Shown piece after piece: positions 53,476 through 62,459 of a stretch of 64,000 nucleotides of DNA; within the stretch, counting starts at the first letter, position 1, and each line of letters starts with the position of its first letter. This DNA is from Arthrobacter pascens (GTDB lineage Bacteria; Actinomycetota; Actinomycetes; Actinomycetales; Micrococcaceae). A program made the translations under genes and the position numbers. The stretch lies in assembly GCF_030816475.1 (NCBI RefSeq), contig NZ_JAUSXF010000001.1, forward strand, positions 2,542,001 through 2,606,000, read 5' to 3'. The notes beneath the pieces were generated by a model, which worked only from the letters and a program-made list of their open reading frames with translations, searched no databases and had not been told where the DNA came from.

Positions 53476-54801
53476 CTAGTCCAGATAGTCCCTGAGCACC
53501 TGCGACCGCGACGGGTGGCGGAGCTTGGACATCGTCTTGGATTCGATCTGGCGGATGCGTTCCCGGGTAACACCGTAGACCTTGCCGATTTCGTCTAAAG
53601 TCTTCGGCTGCCCGTCGGTGAGGCCGAACCGCATGGCCACCACGCCTGCTTCACGCTCGGAGAGTGTGTCAAGGACAGAGTGCAGCTGCTCCTGGAGCAG
53701 GGTGAAGCTCACGGCGTCGGCCGGGACGACGGCCTCGGAATCCTCGATCAGGTCGCCGAACTCAGAGTCGCCGTCCTCACCGAGCGGGGTGTGCAGCGAA
53801 ATAGGCTCGCGGCCGTACTTCTGGACTTCCACCACCTTCTCCGGGGTCATGTCCAGTTCAAGTGCCAGCTCCTCGGGCGTGGGCTCCCGGCCGAGGTCCT
53901 GGAGCATCTGCCGCTGGACGCGTGCCAGCTTGTTGATGACCTCAACCATGTGAACCGGGATACGGATGGTGCGAGCCTGGTCCGCCATGGCGCGGGTGAT
54001 GGCCTGGCGGATCCACCAGGTGGCGTACGTGGAGAACTTGAAGCCCTTGGTGTAATCGAATTTCTCCACAGCACGGATCAGGCCCAGGTTGCCTTCCTGG
54101 ATAAGGTCCAGGAAGAGCATGCCGCGACCGGTGTAGCGCTTGGCCAGGGAGACCACCAAGCGCAGGTTGGCCTCCAGCAGGTGGTTCTTGGCGCGCTTGC
54201 CGTCGTGGATGACGAATTCGAGCTCGCGCTTGAACTTCGGATCCATGGAGCCGTCGTCCGCGTTGATCTTCTCCTCGGCGAAGAGGCCGGCTTCAATCCG
54301 GAGCGCAAGGTCCACTTCCTGCTCCGCATTGAGCAGCGCCACCTTGCCGATCTGCTTCAGGTAGTCCTTGACGGGGTCGGCAGTGGCCCCGGCGGACATG
54401 ACCTGCTGAACGGGGGCGTCGTCGTCGTCGGCGTCCGAGTAGACAAAACCCTTGCCCGTGGCTGCCGATTCCGCCTTGGCGGCGTCGCCGTCGTCGCCGA
54501 CGTCCGCACCATCGAGGATGATGTCGTCAAGATCTTCTTCGATGTCATCCTCGTCGTCGGAGTCGGCGCCCCCGGCTGCGGACTTATCGGCGGCTTCGGC
54601 GGCGGCCTTGGCGCCAGGCTTGGGCCCGCGCTTCTTGGGTTCAGGCTTGCCGTCCACGTCGGTAGCACCGGCGGTGGCATCCTTGACGGCTTTGTTGGCT
54701 GCCCGCGTGGCTGCTCGCTTGGCGTTCGTTGCAGCCTGCTTCTCCTCGGGGGACGAGTCGTCCAGGGCGGCGGGTTCCTTCTTCATGGAAGACGGGGTCA
54801 C
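53476..54801 (-). CDS. sigA: Primary RNA polymerase sigma factor (sigma-70, SigA/HrdB type)
   Basis: 441 aa. The N-terminal 130 residues are Lys/Ala- then Asp/Glu-rich and poorly conserved (region 1.1 replacement). Region 1.2 is '[21 protein letters not shown]' (in part). Region 2 includes '[20 protein letters not shown]', '[20 protein letters not shown]' and '[16 protein letters not shown]'. Region 3 follows, and region 4 ends '[22 protein letters not shown]'. The GTG start at 54801 has AAAGG about 7 bases upstream; an ATG five codons later is an alternative. The downstream convergent hairpin is its terminator. It directs transcription of housekeeping genes. Confidence 0.95.
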   Translation of the reverse strand: MTPSSMKKEPAALDDSSPEEKQAATNAKRAATRAANKAVKDATAGATDVDGKPEPKKRGPKPGAKAAAEAADKSAAGGADSDDEDDIEEDLDDIILDGADVGDDGDAAKAESAATGKGFVYSDADDDDAPVQQVMSAGATADPVKDYLKQIGKVALLNAEQEVDLALRIEAGLFAEEKINADDGSMDPKFKRELEFVIHDGKRAKNHLLEANLRLVVSLAKRYTGRGMLFLDLIQEGNLGLIRAVEKFDYTKGFKFSTYATWWIRQAITRAMADQARTIRIPVHMVEVINKLARVQRQMLQDLGREPTPEELALELDMTPEKVVEVQKYGREPISLHTPLGEDGDSEFGDLIEDSEAVVPADAVSFTLLQEQLHSVLDTLSEREAGVVAMRFGLTDGQPKTLDEIGKVYGVTRERIRQIESKTMSKLRHPSRSQVLRDYLD

Positions 54802-54916
54802 AGAAAACCTTTCTAGCGGCGGTCTGTGGAATCACCATACGGGCAACACCACTATGACCCTGTCAAGTCCGTGATGAACATCAGGTGCAACCACGGCCGG
54901 CAGAGTCTACAAAATA

Positions 54917-54944
54917 GAACTGCCGGGGCGGCTGTAATGTTCCC
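54917..54944 (-). promoter_or_regulatory. SigR/SigH-like promoter candidate upstream of sigA
   Basis: On the sigA strand, GGGAAC (-35, 54944-54939) is followed by N18 and GTT (-10, ending at 54918). This is the spacing of the SigR consensus GGAAT-N18-GTT. It lies about 110 nt upstream of the sigA start codon. In Streptomyces the hrdB gene is known to have a SigR-dependent promoter, so the placement is biologically sensible. A TTGACA (54866-54861) nearer the gene could belong to a housekeeping promoter, but no clear -10 fits. Confidence 0.45.
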
Positions 54945-55087
54945 GCAAAAGGAGCCATTACATGCACTTGATACACGGACCCAACCGGGTCTCGGCATCT
55001 ATTGTCTCACGGTTTTCCCAAACAGGACCTCATCGGGGTCTGCCCGCAGTGGGATCGGAGGCAGCCGCGGGAAAGCGGTACGGGCCC

Positions 55088-56497
55088 TCAGCCCCAGGCG
55101 GCGTCCGAGTCGAACTTCCGCCAGGCGGCATCCTTCCGCGCCGCCCACCCGCAGAGTGTCCCGCGCCTGAGCAATTCGAGCATGAGCTCGGCCAGCCGGT
55201 AGCCCTCTTCCTCCTCCAGCGCCTTGCCAAGGAAAGCGGCGGCATAGGATCCGCGTCCCCGGCACCAGCTGATCCATCCCCGCCCGGTTAGGGCGGCTGC
55301 GGCCGCTTGGCCGCCCCACAGCGACAACTGTTCCAGGACACGGTCGAGGCGGTGCAGCCGGCTCCAGTCCGGCATGTCCGGCTCCAGTCCCAGCAGGACC
55401 TCGCCGTAGCCGGGCACGCCAGATGCGCCATCAGGAACGGAATCAGGCAGCGAAACCGGCGGCACAATAAGGCCGGTACCTGGCAGGCCGGCAGCTGGCA
55501 GGGCGGCAGCTGGCTGGGCGATGGCTGGCGGGACGACCGGAGCAAGTACGCATCCGGCATCGAAAATCCCGAACTGTTCCGCGCCTGCCAGGGCGGCCGG
55601 AAAGCCCGCGGCGGCCATGACGAGGACGGCGTCCCGCCATGCCGGCACCTGGAGGGAGGCGCGTAGGAAGGCCTGGGAAGGTGCCGGGAGTGCAAGATCC
55701 GGCGGCAGTTGACTCGGGAACGCATCACCGGACAGGCTGCCGCCGGCCGGCGCATCGTCCGGCAGCGGATCACAGGAGAGGGCGTTACCCTGCGGGGCTG
55801 CGATCAGCCCTTCCCAGAACGCCAGCAGCGCGTTGAACTGTGCCCTGCTCCGCCGCCGCGGTTCCAGGTCGGTGGACCAGGCCGCCTCCGCTGCCAGCAT
55901 CGCTGCCGTGTCTTCGGCGGAAACGGATCGGGCCGGCTGTGTTTGATCATCCGGCGCCGGACCCACGCTGCTGCCGCGGAACACCATCTCGGCGTTAAGC
56001 ATGCTGTCGCGGATGTCATCGATGGGCCGGCCGGGCAGCGGACAGCAGGAGGGATCGGTACAGTAGGCGTCGCGCCAGTAGGAATCCCCCACGTACCACG
56101 CCTCGCGGACCGGCATCCCCGCGGTGCCCAGGACAGCCTGCAGCGCGGCCAGCAGCCCGGTGTAGGTCCGGGGCAGGTCCGTCCAGCCGTCGTTGGTGAA
56201 GAACACCAGCAGGGCGGCGTCGGAGCCCTGGTCAGCCAGCAGGTAATCGCGGACGCTGCGGGCGTAGTGGCGAGGATCCGCGAGCTTTTCCGGTCCGGGC
56301 AGGTCAAGCCGGAGGGTTGCTCCCAGCCGTTTGCCGTGCAGGGTCATGGCCACCAGGCTGTCGGCCGGCCAGTACCCCAGGGAATGCGGGATGAACCCGA
56401 GGATGTCTTCGGGGCCACGGACTGTCAGGTGTTGTGGAAGTGTCATGCCTCCAGCTTTGGGGCCAGCCGGACCCGGAGCCATGGAAACTTCCGCCAT
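55088..56497 (-). CDS. DUF4192 family protein
   Basis: 469 aa. The N-terminal core ('VRGPEDILGFIPHSLGYWPADSLVAMTLHG' in part, 'AALLVFFTNDGW') is the conserved part of DUF4192, found only in actinobacteria. The C-terminal part ends with 'AAAFLGKALEEEEGYRLAELMLELLRRG' (in part). No catalytic motif, signal peptide or membrane helix. The start is ambiguous: ATG at 56497 (no ribosome site), 56482 (GGAAG nearby) or 56446 (closest to the family start 'MTL'). It is upstream of sigA on the same strand, with a 286-bp gap containing the sigA promoter candidates. Function unknown. Confidence 0.85.
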   Translation of the reverse strand: MAEVSMAPGPAGPKAGGMTLPQHLTVRGPEDILGFIPHSLGYWPADSLVAMTLHGKRLGATLRLDLPGPEKLADPRHYARSVRDYLLADQGSDAALLVFFTNDGWTDLPRTYTGLLAALQAVLGTAGMPVREAWYVGDSYWRDAYCTDPSCCPLPGRPIDDIRDSMLNAEMVFRGSSVGPAPDDQTQPARSVSAEDTAAMLAAEAAWSTDLEPRRRSRAQFNALLAFWEGLIAAPQGNALSCDPLPDDAPAGGSLSGDAFPSQLPPDLALPAPSQAFLRASLQVPAWRDAVLVMAAAGFPAALAGAEQFGIFDAGCVLAPVVPPAIAQPAAALPAAGLPGTGLIVPPVSLPDSVPDGASGVPGYGEVLLGLEPDMPDWSRLHRLDRVLEQLSLWGGQAAAAALTGRGWISWCRGRGSYAAAFLGKALEEEEGYRLAELMLELLRRGTLCGWAARKDAAWRKFDSDAAWG

Positions 56498-56518
56498 GTC
56501 AATTGTGGAGGAACAGTG

Positions 56519-57868
56519 TCAGTCATCCCCGGCCGGGGAACCCTGCCGGCGCTCGGCCAGGTTCGCACGCCGCTGGCGGGAAAGGGCAGTCAGCAGCGGC
56601 GGGACGACAACGCCCTGCGCCGCCATTTGACGGCGGACCTTGCGGCGGCAGACCAGTATGGCGCCGACCCCGAACCCCAGGAGCAGGAACTGGACGCTCA
56701 GGGCGATCCGGAACGGTTCCAGACCGTAGAGCACTCCGTTCGAGAAGCCTGTTGCCTTCAGGATGTCCAGCACCAGCCCGATCAGGAAAATCGCTATCAG
56801 GGCGGCAATGAATCCGCCCACGTTGACTATGCCGGTTGCGGTACCGATTCTGTGTGCGGGATTGAACGTCCGGGCAAAGTCGAAGCCGATCATGGAGCCG
56901 GGACCGCCGATGGCCAGGACCATCACGAGCCCTGCCAGGAGCCAGAGCGGGGAACGGCCCGGTATCAGCAGCACCGCCGCCCAGGCAGCAGCTGTGGCTG
57001 CGGCGATGAGCAGGACCATGGTGGAGCGGCGCAGCGGGTGCCGGGAGACAAACCGGCCGATGAACGGGCCAACGGCCATGGCAGAAGCAACGTACAGCGC
57101 CATCAGGGCCGCGACCGTCGTCGCGTCCAGGCCCTGCGCGGAGATCAGGAAGGGGTAGCCCCATGTCATGGCAAAAACTGTCCCGCTGAACTGGATGGTG
57201 AAGTGGCTCCACAGTCCCAGCCTGGTCCCCGGCTGGCGCCATGCCCGGGCGAGGGAAGCACCGGTGGCCCGCAGGCCCTGCTGCGCCTGGGGCCTGGGCA
57301 CCGCCGGAGGGTGATCCTGCAGAAGCACCAGGACGAGCACGACGGCGAGTCCGGACATGCCGGCGAGCATCAGGAATCCCGGCGTCCAGCCGTAGGAATG
57401 GAGGACAAAGGCAAAGGGCACCACGCTGAAAAGCTGCCCCAGCTGCCCGGACATGCCAGTCAGCTGGGTGACCAGCGGTACGCGAACGGGCGCAAACCAC
57501 AGCGGGATAAGCCGGATCACGGAAATGAAGGTCATGGCATCCCCGGCCCCTACGAGCACCCGTCCGGCAATCCCGCCGGGGATGGCGTCCGCGAACGCCA
57601 GCTGGAGCTGGCCGAGGCCCATCAGGACCGCGCCGCCGGCGATCATCGCCCGCGAGCCGAACCTGTCCACCAGGAGGCCTACCGGGATCTGCAGCCCGGC
57701 GTAAACCAGGAGCTGCAGCACCGTGAAGAAAGAGATCGCGGACGCACCGGCGTGGAACCTCTCGGTCGCCTCAAGTCCCACGACGCCAAAGGATGTGCGC
57801 TGCGAGACCGCCACAAGGTACGCGAAGATTCCGATGGTCCAGATCAGCCAGGCACGGGGTGCAGTCAC
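56519..57868 (-). CDS. Major facilitator superfamily transporter
   Basis: 449 aa with 12 predicted helices. The MFS motif A between helices 2 and 3 is 'GLLVDRFGSRAMIAGG', and the first helix is 'LIWTIGIFAYLVAVSQRTSFG'. 'AGDAMTFISVIRLIPLWFAP' (described in part) in the fourth and fifth helix region is typical of sugar-acid/nitrate-type MFS families, but the substrate cannot be assigned. The start is a GTG at 57868 with a GGAG very close to it. It is on the same strand as, and 94 bp downstream of, the PAC2 gene. Confidence 0.85.
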   Translation of the reverse strand: MTAPRAWLIWTIGIFAYLVAVSQRTSFGVVGLEATERFHAGASAISFFTVLQLLVYAGLQIPVGLLVDRFGSRAMIAGGAVLMGLGQLQLAFADAIPGGIAGRVLVGAGDAMTFISVIRLIPLWFAPVRVPLVTQLTGMSGQLGQLFSVVPFAFVLHSYGWTPGFLMLAGMSGLAVVLVLVLLQDHPPAVPRPQAQQGLRATGASLARAWRQPGTRLGLWSHFTIQFSGTVFAMTWGYPFLISAQGLDATTVAALMALYVASAMAVGPFIGRFVSRHPLRRSTMVLLIAAATAAAWAAVLLIPGRSPLWLLAGLVMVLAIGGPGSMIGFDFARTFNPAHRIGTATGIVNVGGFIAALIAIFLIGLVLDILKATGFSNGVLYGLEPFRIALSVQFLLLGFGVGAILVCRRKVRRQMAAQGVVVPPLLTALSRQRRANLAERRQGSPAGDD

Positions 57869-57961
57869 TCCCTTATTATGCCGGGACCGCGCGTCAGTGG
57901 CTGCCGGGAGCGAGTCAGCCGGGCTGCCGGACGGACAGCATCCGGACAGCCCAAAGGCCTG

Positions 57962-58900
57962 CTACTGCGCGCGGTTCTCCCGGGCCAGGTAGGCCTCCAC
58001 GGCCGCACCCAGCGCGTCCCCGTTGGGCAGCTGGTCGTTTTCATCTGCCAGGAGTGAGCGGCGGACGGTCCCTTCAGCCTTTTCGTCATACCGCGATTCG
58101 AGCCGCGACACGACCTGCTGCACGTCTTCGGAAGCCTCGATCTGCTCGGCGATCTGGCGGCCCACTTCCCGGCCGGCTTCCCGGAGCCTGTCCGTGGGCA
58201 GCATCAGCGACGTGGCGGCGCCCAGGTACTCAAGTCCTGCCACTGCCGCTGTGGGGTATTCTGCTTCGGCCAGGTAGTGCGGCACGTGGATCACATACCC
58301 CGCCACGTTACGCCCGGCTTCTACCAGCCGCAGTTCAAGGATGTGGCCAACGGCGGCGGGAACCTCCACGGTGGGCTTCCACACCGAGATCCCCTCGATC
58401 AGTTCGGGCCTGTTGCCGTGGACGGTAACGCCCACGGGCCGGGTATGGGGAACCGGCATGGGGATCGAATGGATCCAGGTCACGAGGTTCACGTCCAGCT
58501 TTTCGACGATGCCGACGACGGCGCGGGCGAACCTCTCCCATTGCAGGTCAGGTTCAAAGCCGGCCAGCAGGAGGAACGGACTGCCCAGTCCGTCCGTCAG
58601 CCGGTACAGCGCCAGCCGGGGCTCCTGGTAGTCCTGGAGGTGGTCCTCCACGAAAGAGACGTGGGGCCTCCGGGACCTGTAGTCAATCAGCTGGTCGGCG
58701 TCGAAGACCGCCACCGGCTCCGGGTCAAGGGTGTCCAGCAGCTCAGCATTAATTTGCTTCACAACGTGCCCGGCATCAGCAAATCCGGTAAAACCCATCA
58801 CCAGGTTCAGCCCGCGGAGCGCCGGGCTGTTGAACAGCGCCGGGTTGCTCGCATACAGCGCGTCCGGGTCCAGCAGGGAGCCGGAAATCCGCTCAAGCAC
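57962..58900 (-). CDS. PAC2 family protein (proteasome assembly chaperone-like)
   Basis: 312 aa with a GTG start at 58900, preceded by AAAGGAA about 6 bases away. The N-terminal half ('LVMGFTGFADAGHVVKQINAELL' in part, 'LDPEPVAVFDADQLIDYRSRRP') matches the actinobacterial PAC2 domain. 'GVTVHGNRPELIEGI' and the helical C-terminus 'IEASEDVQQVVSRLESRYDE' complete it. These proteins are soluble and related to eukaryotic and archaeal proteasome-assembly chaperones; their bacterial function is unclear. It is divergent from pepA. Confidence 0.85.
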   Translation of the reverse strand: MLERISGSLLDPDALYASNPALFNSPALRGLNLVMGFTGFADAGHVVKQINAELLDTLDPEPVAVFDADQLIDYRSRRPHVSFVEDHLQDYQEPRLALYRLTDGLGSPFLLLAGFEPDLQWERFARAVVGIVEKLDVNLVTWIHSIPMPVPHTRPVGVTVHGNRPELIEGISVWKPTVEVPAAVGHILELRLVEAGRNVAGYVIHVPHYLAEAEYPTAAVAGLEYLGAATSLMLPTDRLREAGREVGRQIAEQIEASEDVQQVVSRLESRYDEKAEGTVRRSLLADENDQLPNGDALGAAVEAYLARENRAQ

Positions 58901-59170
58901 GGCAAGTTCCTTTCGTGGTTTCAGATGGATACCTTGTACAACACCGCCGGGCGCCCGGGCATTCCGGCAGCCGACGTGGCGCGGCTCTCAGAGGATTCCG
59001 CTGCCACCGCCCCTACGGGCTACGATCGGAACTGGCCTGAACTGCCCGGCATAATTCAGGCTTCGCAGACATCCGGCGACGTCCCAAGCCGACGGCACCC
59101 GGCTTCCATGGCAGAGCGCGGAACATGCATTCCTGCCCGAACGAACTTTCGAGAATTGAGGACTGACCCC

Positions 59171-60697
59171 GTGGTCAAGAATACTGAAATCAACCTTAGT
59201 ACCCTCGCCCGTGACCTGAAGAAGGCCGCCAGTGACGCCGTAGTCATCGGTGTGGGACAGGGACCTGACGGTCCCGTCCTTCTCGAGAACCCGCTCACGG
59301 CGAAGTCCGCCGAGGCATTGGCCGGCTCCCTGAAGGTCCTCGGCGTCACCGGAGCCGCTGACCAGATCGTCCGGCTCCCCGGCCTTCCCGAGACCGGCGC
59401 GGGCGTGCTTGTCCTGGCGGGCGTCGGCAAGGTTGCACCGGGCAGTCCGCTTGACCGGGAGGCCCTCCGCCGGGCCGCGGGTTCGGCCGTCCGGCAGCTT
59501 GCAGGCCTCCCCACAGTGGTCATTGCACTTCCGACGGCGGGGATCGCCGACGTCGCTGCGGTCGCCGAAGGAGCCGCCCTGGGCTCCTATGCCTTCACCG
59601 AGTACCGGACGTCGAAGGACGGACTGAAGGACCCGGTGCGCCATGCCGTGATCCTCACCGAGGTCGCGGGAGACAAGGAACTCCGTTCCGCCCTGACGCG
59701 TGCGGGCCTGATCGGCAAGGCCGTCAACGCCACTCGGTCGCTGGTGAACCAGCCACCGAGCCACCTCTACCCCGAGTCTTTCGCCGACGCAGCCAAGGAA
59801 CTGTCCAAAGGGCTGCCGGTCAAGGTCACAGTCTGGGATGAAAAGCGCCTGGAAAAGGAGGGCTTCGGCGGCATCATGGGCGTGGGCAAGGGATCCACCC
59901 GCCAGCCCCGCCTCGTCAAGGTGGAGTACTCCCCCGCCAAGGCGACGGCAAAGATCGCACTGGTGGGCAAGGGCATCACCTTCGACACCGGCGGCATCTC
60001 CATCAAGCCGGCCCTCGGCATGGGTGACATGAAAAGCGACATGGCGGGCGCCGCCGTCGTGCTTAACACCGTCCTGGCGCTCGCCGGCCTCGGCCTGCCC
60101 GTCAAGGCCACCGCCTGGCTCTGCATCGCCGAAAACATGCCATCCGGTGCGGCATCCCGGCCCGCGGATGTCCTCACCATGTTCGGCGGCAAGACCGTTG
60201 AGGTCCTGAACACCGATGCCGAAGGCCGCCTGGTCATGGCCGACGGCATCGTCGCGGCCAGCCAGGAATACCCCGACGCCATCATCGACGTTGCCACCCT
60301 TACCGGTGCGCAGCTTATTGCCCTCGGCAACCGCACCGCCGGCGTCATGGGCTCGGACAGCGTCACGGGACCCCTCAAGGCGGCCGCTGACCGTGCGGGT
60401 GAGCTGGTGTGGCCCATGCCGTTGCCCGAAGAGCTGCGGCCCAGCCTCGATTCCCAGGTGGCGGATCTGGCAAACATCGGCGAACGCCACGGCGGCATGA
60501 TGACCGCGGCGGTGTTCCTGCGCGAGTTCGTCGGGAAGGACAAGGACGGCGAACAGATTCCGTGGGCCCACATCGACATCGCAGGTCCGTCCTTCAATAA
60601 CGGCAACCCGTACGGCTACACCCATAAACAGGGCACGGGCTGCACGGTCCGGACTCTGGTGGCCTACGCCGAAGACCTCATCGCTGCTGCCGTCTGA
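59171..60697 (+). CDS. pepA: Leucyl aminopeptidase (M17 family)
   Basis: 508 aa from the GTG at 59171, with GAGGA about 10 bases upstream; the frame is open far upstream (58277), but that region is antisense to PAC2. The C-terminal catalytic domain has the two-metal and catalytic signatures 'VGKGITFDTGGISIKP' (Lys/Asp ligands), 'GDMKSDMAGAAVV' and the family hallmark 'NTDAEGRLVMAD'. The N-terminal domain (about 1-175) is the regulatory or macro-like fold. It removes N-terminal residues from peptides in the cytosol as a hexamer. It precedes lpdA on the same strand with 253 bp between, which has its own promoter. Confidence 0.93.
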   Translation: MVKNTEINLSTLARDLKKAASDAVVIGVGQGPDGPVLLENPLTAKSAEALAGSLKVLGVTGAADQIVRLPGLPETGAGVLVLAGVGKVAPGSPLDREALRRAAGSAVRQLAGLPTVVIALPTAGIADVAAVAEGAALGSYAFTEYRTSKDGLKDPVRHAVILTEVAGDKELRSALTRAGLIGKAVNATRSLVNQPPSHLYPESFADAAKELSKGLPVKVTVWDEKRLEKEGFGGIMGVGKGSTRQPRLVKVEYSPAKATAKIALVGKGITFDTGGISIKPALGMGDMKSDMAGAAVVLNTVLALAGLGLPVKATAWLCIAENMPSGAASRPADVLTMFGGKTVEVLNTDAEGRLVMADGIVAASQEYPDAIIDVATLTGAQLIALGNRTAGVMGSDSVTGPLKAAADRAGELVWPMPLPEELRPSLDSQVADLANIGERHGGMMTAAVFLREFVGKDKDGEQIPWAHIDIAGPSFNNGNPYGYTHKQGTGCTVRTLVAYAEDLIAAAV

Positions 60698-60848
60698 ACC
60701 GGTGCTGAGGCGTTCCGCGGCATTGTGACAGCAAAGGTGATCCCTTTGACACATACCCGCGTGACACTGGACACAAGCGCTCCACAAAACATGGTTGCAA
60801 GGTGGAGCATGGATAAGTGGTTCGCTAAGGTGAACCCGGTAGTCACAA

Positions 60849-60877
60849 ATGAAAGAGAACCTGCCTGCTGGCATAAT
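60849..60877 (+). promoter_or_regulatory. Promoter candidate for lpdA
   Basis: ATGAAA at 60849-60854 and CATAAT at 60872-60877 with a 17-bp spacer; the -10 matches TATAAT at five of six positions and the -35 matches TTGACA at four of six. The predicted start near 60884 gives a leader of about 65 nt before the GTG at 60951. Other AT-richer TTGACA-like sequences occur further upstream (60746) but lack a -10. Confidence 0.45.
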
Positions 60878-60950
60878 CTCGGCAGTACAAGTTCGAAGAC
60901 CAGATGATGCGTACACGCTCGTGTCATCGTTCACGCGAGGGAGCGTTTAA

Positions 60951-62333
60951 GTGGCCGATCAGGCAACTGCGCAAGAATTCGACATCCTGGTACTCGGTGG
61001 CGGCAGCGGCGGATACGCCACCGCCCTGCGGGCCGTTCAGCTTGGCTTCACCGTGGGCCTCGTGGAGAAGGGCAAGCTCGGTGGCACGTGCCTCCACAAC
61101 GGCTGTATCCCCACCAAGGCCCTGCTGCACTCGGCCGAACTGGCCGACCACGCCCGTGACTCCGCCAAATATGGCGTGAACGTCACCCTCGACGGCATCG
61201 ACATCAACGCCGTCAATGCCTACAAAGACGGAATTGTCGCCGGCAAGTTCAAGGGCCTCCAGGGACTCATCAAGTCCAAGGGCATCACCGTCATCGAAGG
61301 TGAAGGCAAGCTCCAGGGCACCGACACCGTTGTGGTGAACGGCACCGCCTACAAGGGCAAGAACATCGTCCTCGCCACCGGGTCCTACTCCCGCTCGCTT
61401 CCGGGCCTGGAAATCGGCGGCCGCGTCATCACCTCTGACGAAGCCCTCACCATGGACTACATCCCCAAGAGCGCCATTGTGCTCGGCGGCGGCGTCATCG
61501 GCGTTGAATTCGCTTCGGTCTGGAAGTCCTTCGGCGTGGACGTCACCATCGTCGAGGGCCTGCCCTCCCTCGTGCCCAACGAGGACACCGCCATCGTCAA
61601 GAACCTCGAACGCGCCTTCAAGAAGCGCGGCATCAAGTTCTCCACCGGCATTTTCTTCCAGGGTGTCGAGCAGAACGACTCCGGAGTCAAGGTCACCCTG
61701 GTGGACGGCCAGACGTTCGACGCCGAGCTCCTCCTGGTCGCTGTGGGCCGCGGTCCCGTGACTGCCAACCTCGGCTACGAAGAGGCCGGCGTGACCATCG
61801 ACCGCGGCTTCGTGATTACCAACGAGCGCCTGCACACCGGCGTGGGCAACATCTACGCCGTGGGCGACATCGTTCCCGGCGTGCAGCTGGCCCACCGCGG
61901 CTACCAGCAGGGCATTTTCGTGGCCGAGGAGATCGCGGGCCTCAAGCCCGTCATCGTTGAGGACGTCAACATCCCCAAGGTCACCTACTGCGAGCCCGAA
62001 ATCGCGACCGTGGGCTACACGGAGAAAGCTGCCAAGGAGAAGTTCGGCGACGACCAGATCCAGATCCAGGAATACAACCTCGCCGGCAACGGCAAGAGCT
62101 CCATCCTGGGCACCGGCGGCCTGGTCAAGCTGGTCCGCCAGAAGGACGGCCCCGTCGTGGGCGTCCACATGATCGGATCCCGCATGGGCGAGCAGATTGG
62201 TGAAGCCCAGCTCATCGTGAACTGGGAAGCCTACCCGGAGGACGTGGCCCAGCTGGTCCACGCGCACCCCACGCAGAACGAGGCCCTGGGCGAAGCCCAC
62301 CTGGCACTCGCCGGCAAAGCCCTCCACGGCTAA
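60951..62333 (+). CDS. lpdA: Dihydrolipoyl dehydrogenase
   Basis: 460 aa with a GTG start. FAD-binding 'VLGGGSGGYATALRAVQLG' (in part), redox-active disulfide 'GGTCLHNGCIPTKALLHS' (CxxxxC), NAD-binding 'IVLGGGVIGVEFASVW', the FAD ribityl segment 'NIYAVGDIVPG' and the C-terminal His/Glu pair in 'VHAHPTQNEALGEA'. It is the E3 component that reoxidises dihydrolipoamide for pyruvate, 2-oxoglutarate, branched-chain dehydrogenases or the glycine system. Its neighbour is an E2 gene (126 bp downstream), so both serve the same complex. Confidence 0.95.
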   Translation: MADQATAQEFDILVLGGGSGGYATALRAVQLGFTVGLVEKGKLGGTCLHNGCIPTKALLHSAELADHARDSAKYGVNVTLDGIDINAVNAYKDGIVAGKFKGLQGLIKSKGITVIEGEGKLQGTDTVVVNGTAYKGKNIVLATGSYSRSLPGLEIGGRVITSDEALTMDYIPKSAIVLGGGVIGVEFASVWKSFGVDVTIVEGLPSLVPNEDTAIVKNLERAFKKRGIKFSTGIFFQGVEQNDSGVKVTLVDGQTFDAELLLVAVGRGPVTANLGYEEAGVTIDRGFVITNERLHTGVGNIYAVGDIVPGVQLAHRGYQQGIFVAEEIAGLKPVIVEDVNIPKVTYCEPEIATVGYTEKAAKEKFGDDQIQIQEYNLAGNGKSSILGTGGLVKLVRQKDGPVVGVHMIGSRMGEQIGEAQLIVNWEAYPEDVAQLVHAHPTQNEALGEAHLALAGKALHG

Positions 62334-62371
62334 TTTTCCGGCCCAGCATTACCGCAAGACATCAGAGTTTG

Positions 62372-62400
62372 GTGCACCCGGCACGATCTGCCGGGTGCAC
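62372..62400 (+). terminator. Hairpin between lpdA and the E2 gene
   Basis: GTGCACCCGGCA-CGATC-TGCCGGGTGCAC: a perfect 12-bp GC-rich stem, 38 bp after the lpdA stop and 60 bp before the E2 start. No U-tract follows, so it may be an intrinsic terminator without U-tract or an attenuator/processing site that sets the E3-to-E2 ratio. Confidence 0.6.
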
Positions 62401-62459
62401 TAAGCTCAACAAGGCAGCAATCATCCGCACTAAAGATCAATAAGGAGAACGGGGACGAC

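Noticed and set aside
60725-60907. 60-residue open frame between pepA and lpdA
   Set aside because: No ribosome site, unusual composition, and it contains the lpdA promoter candidate.
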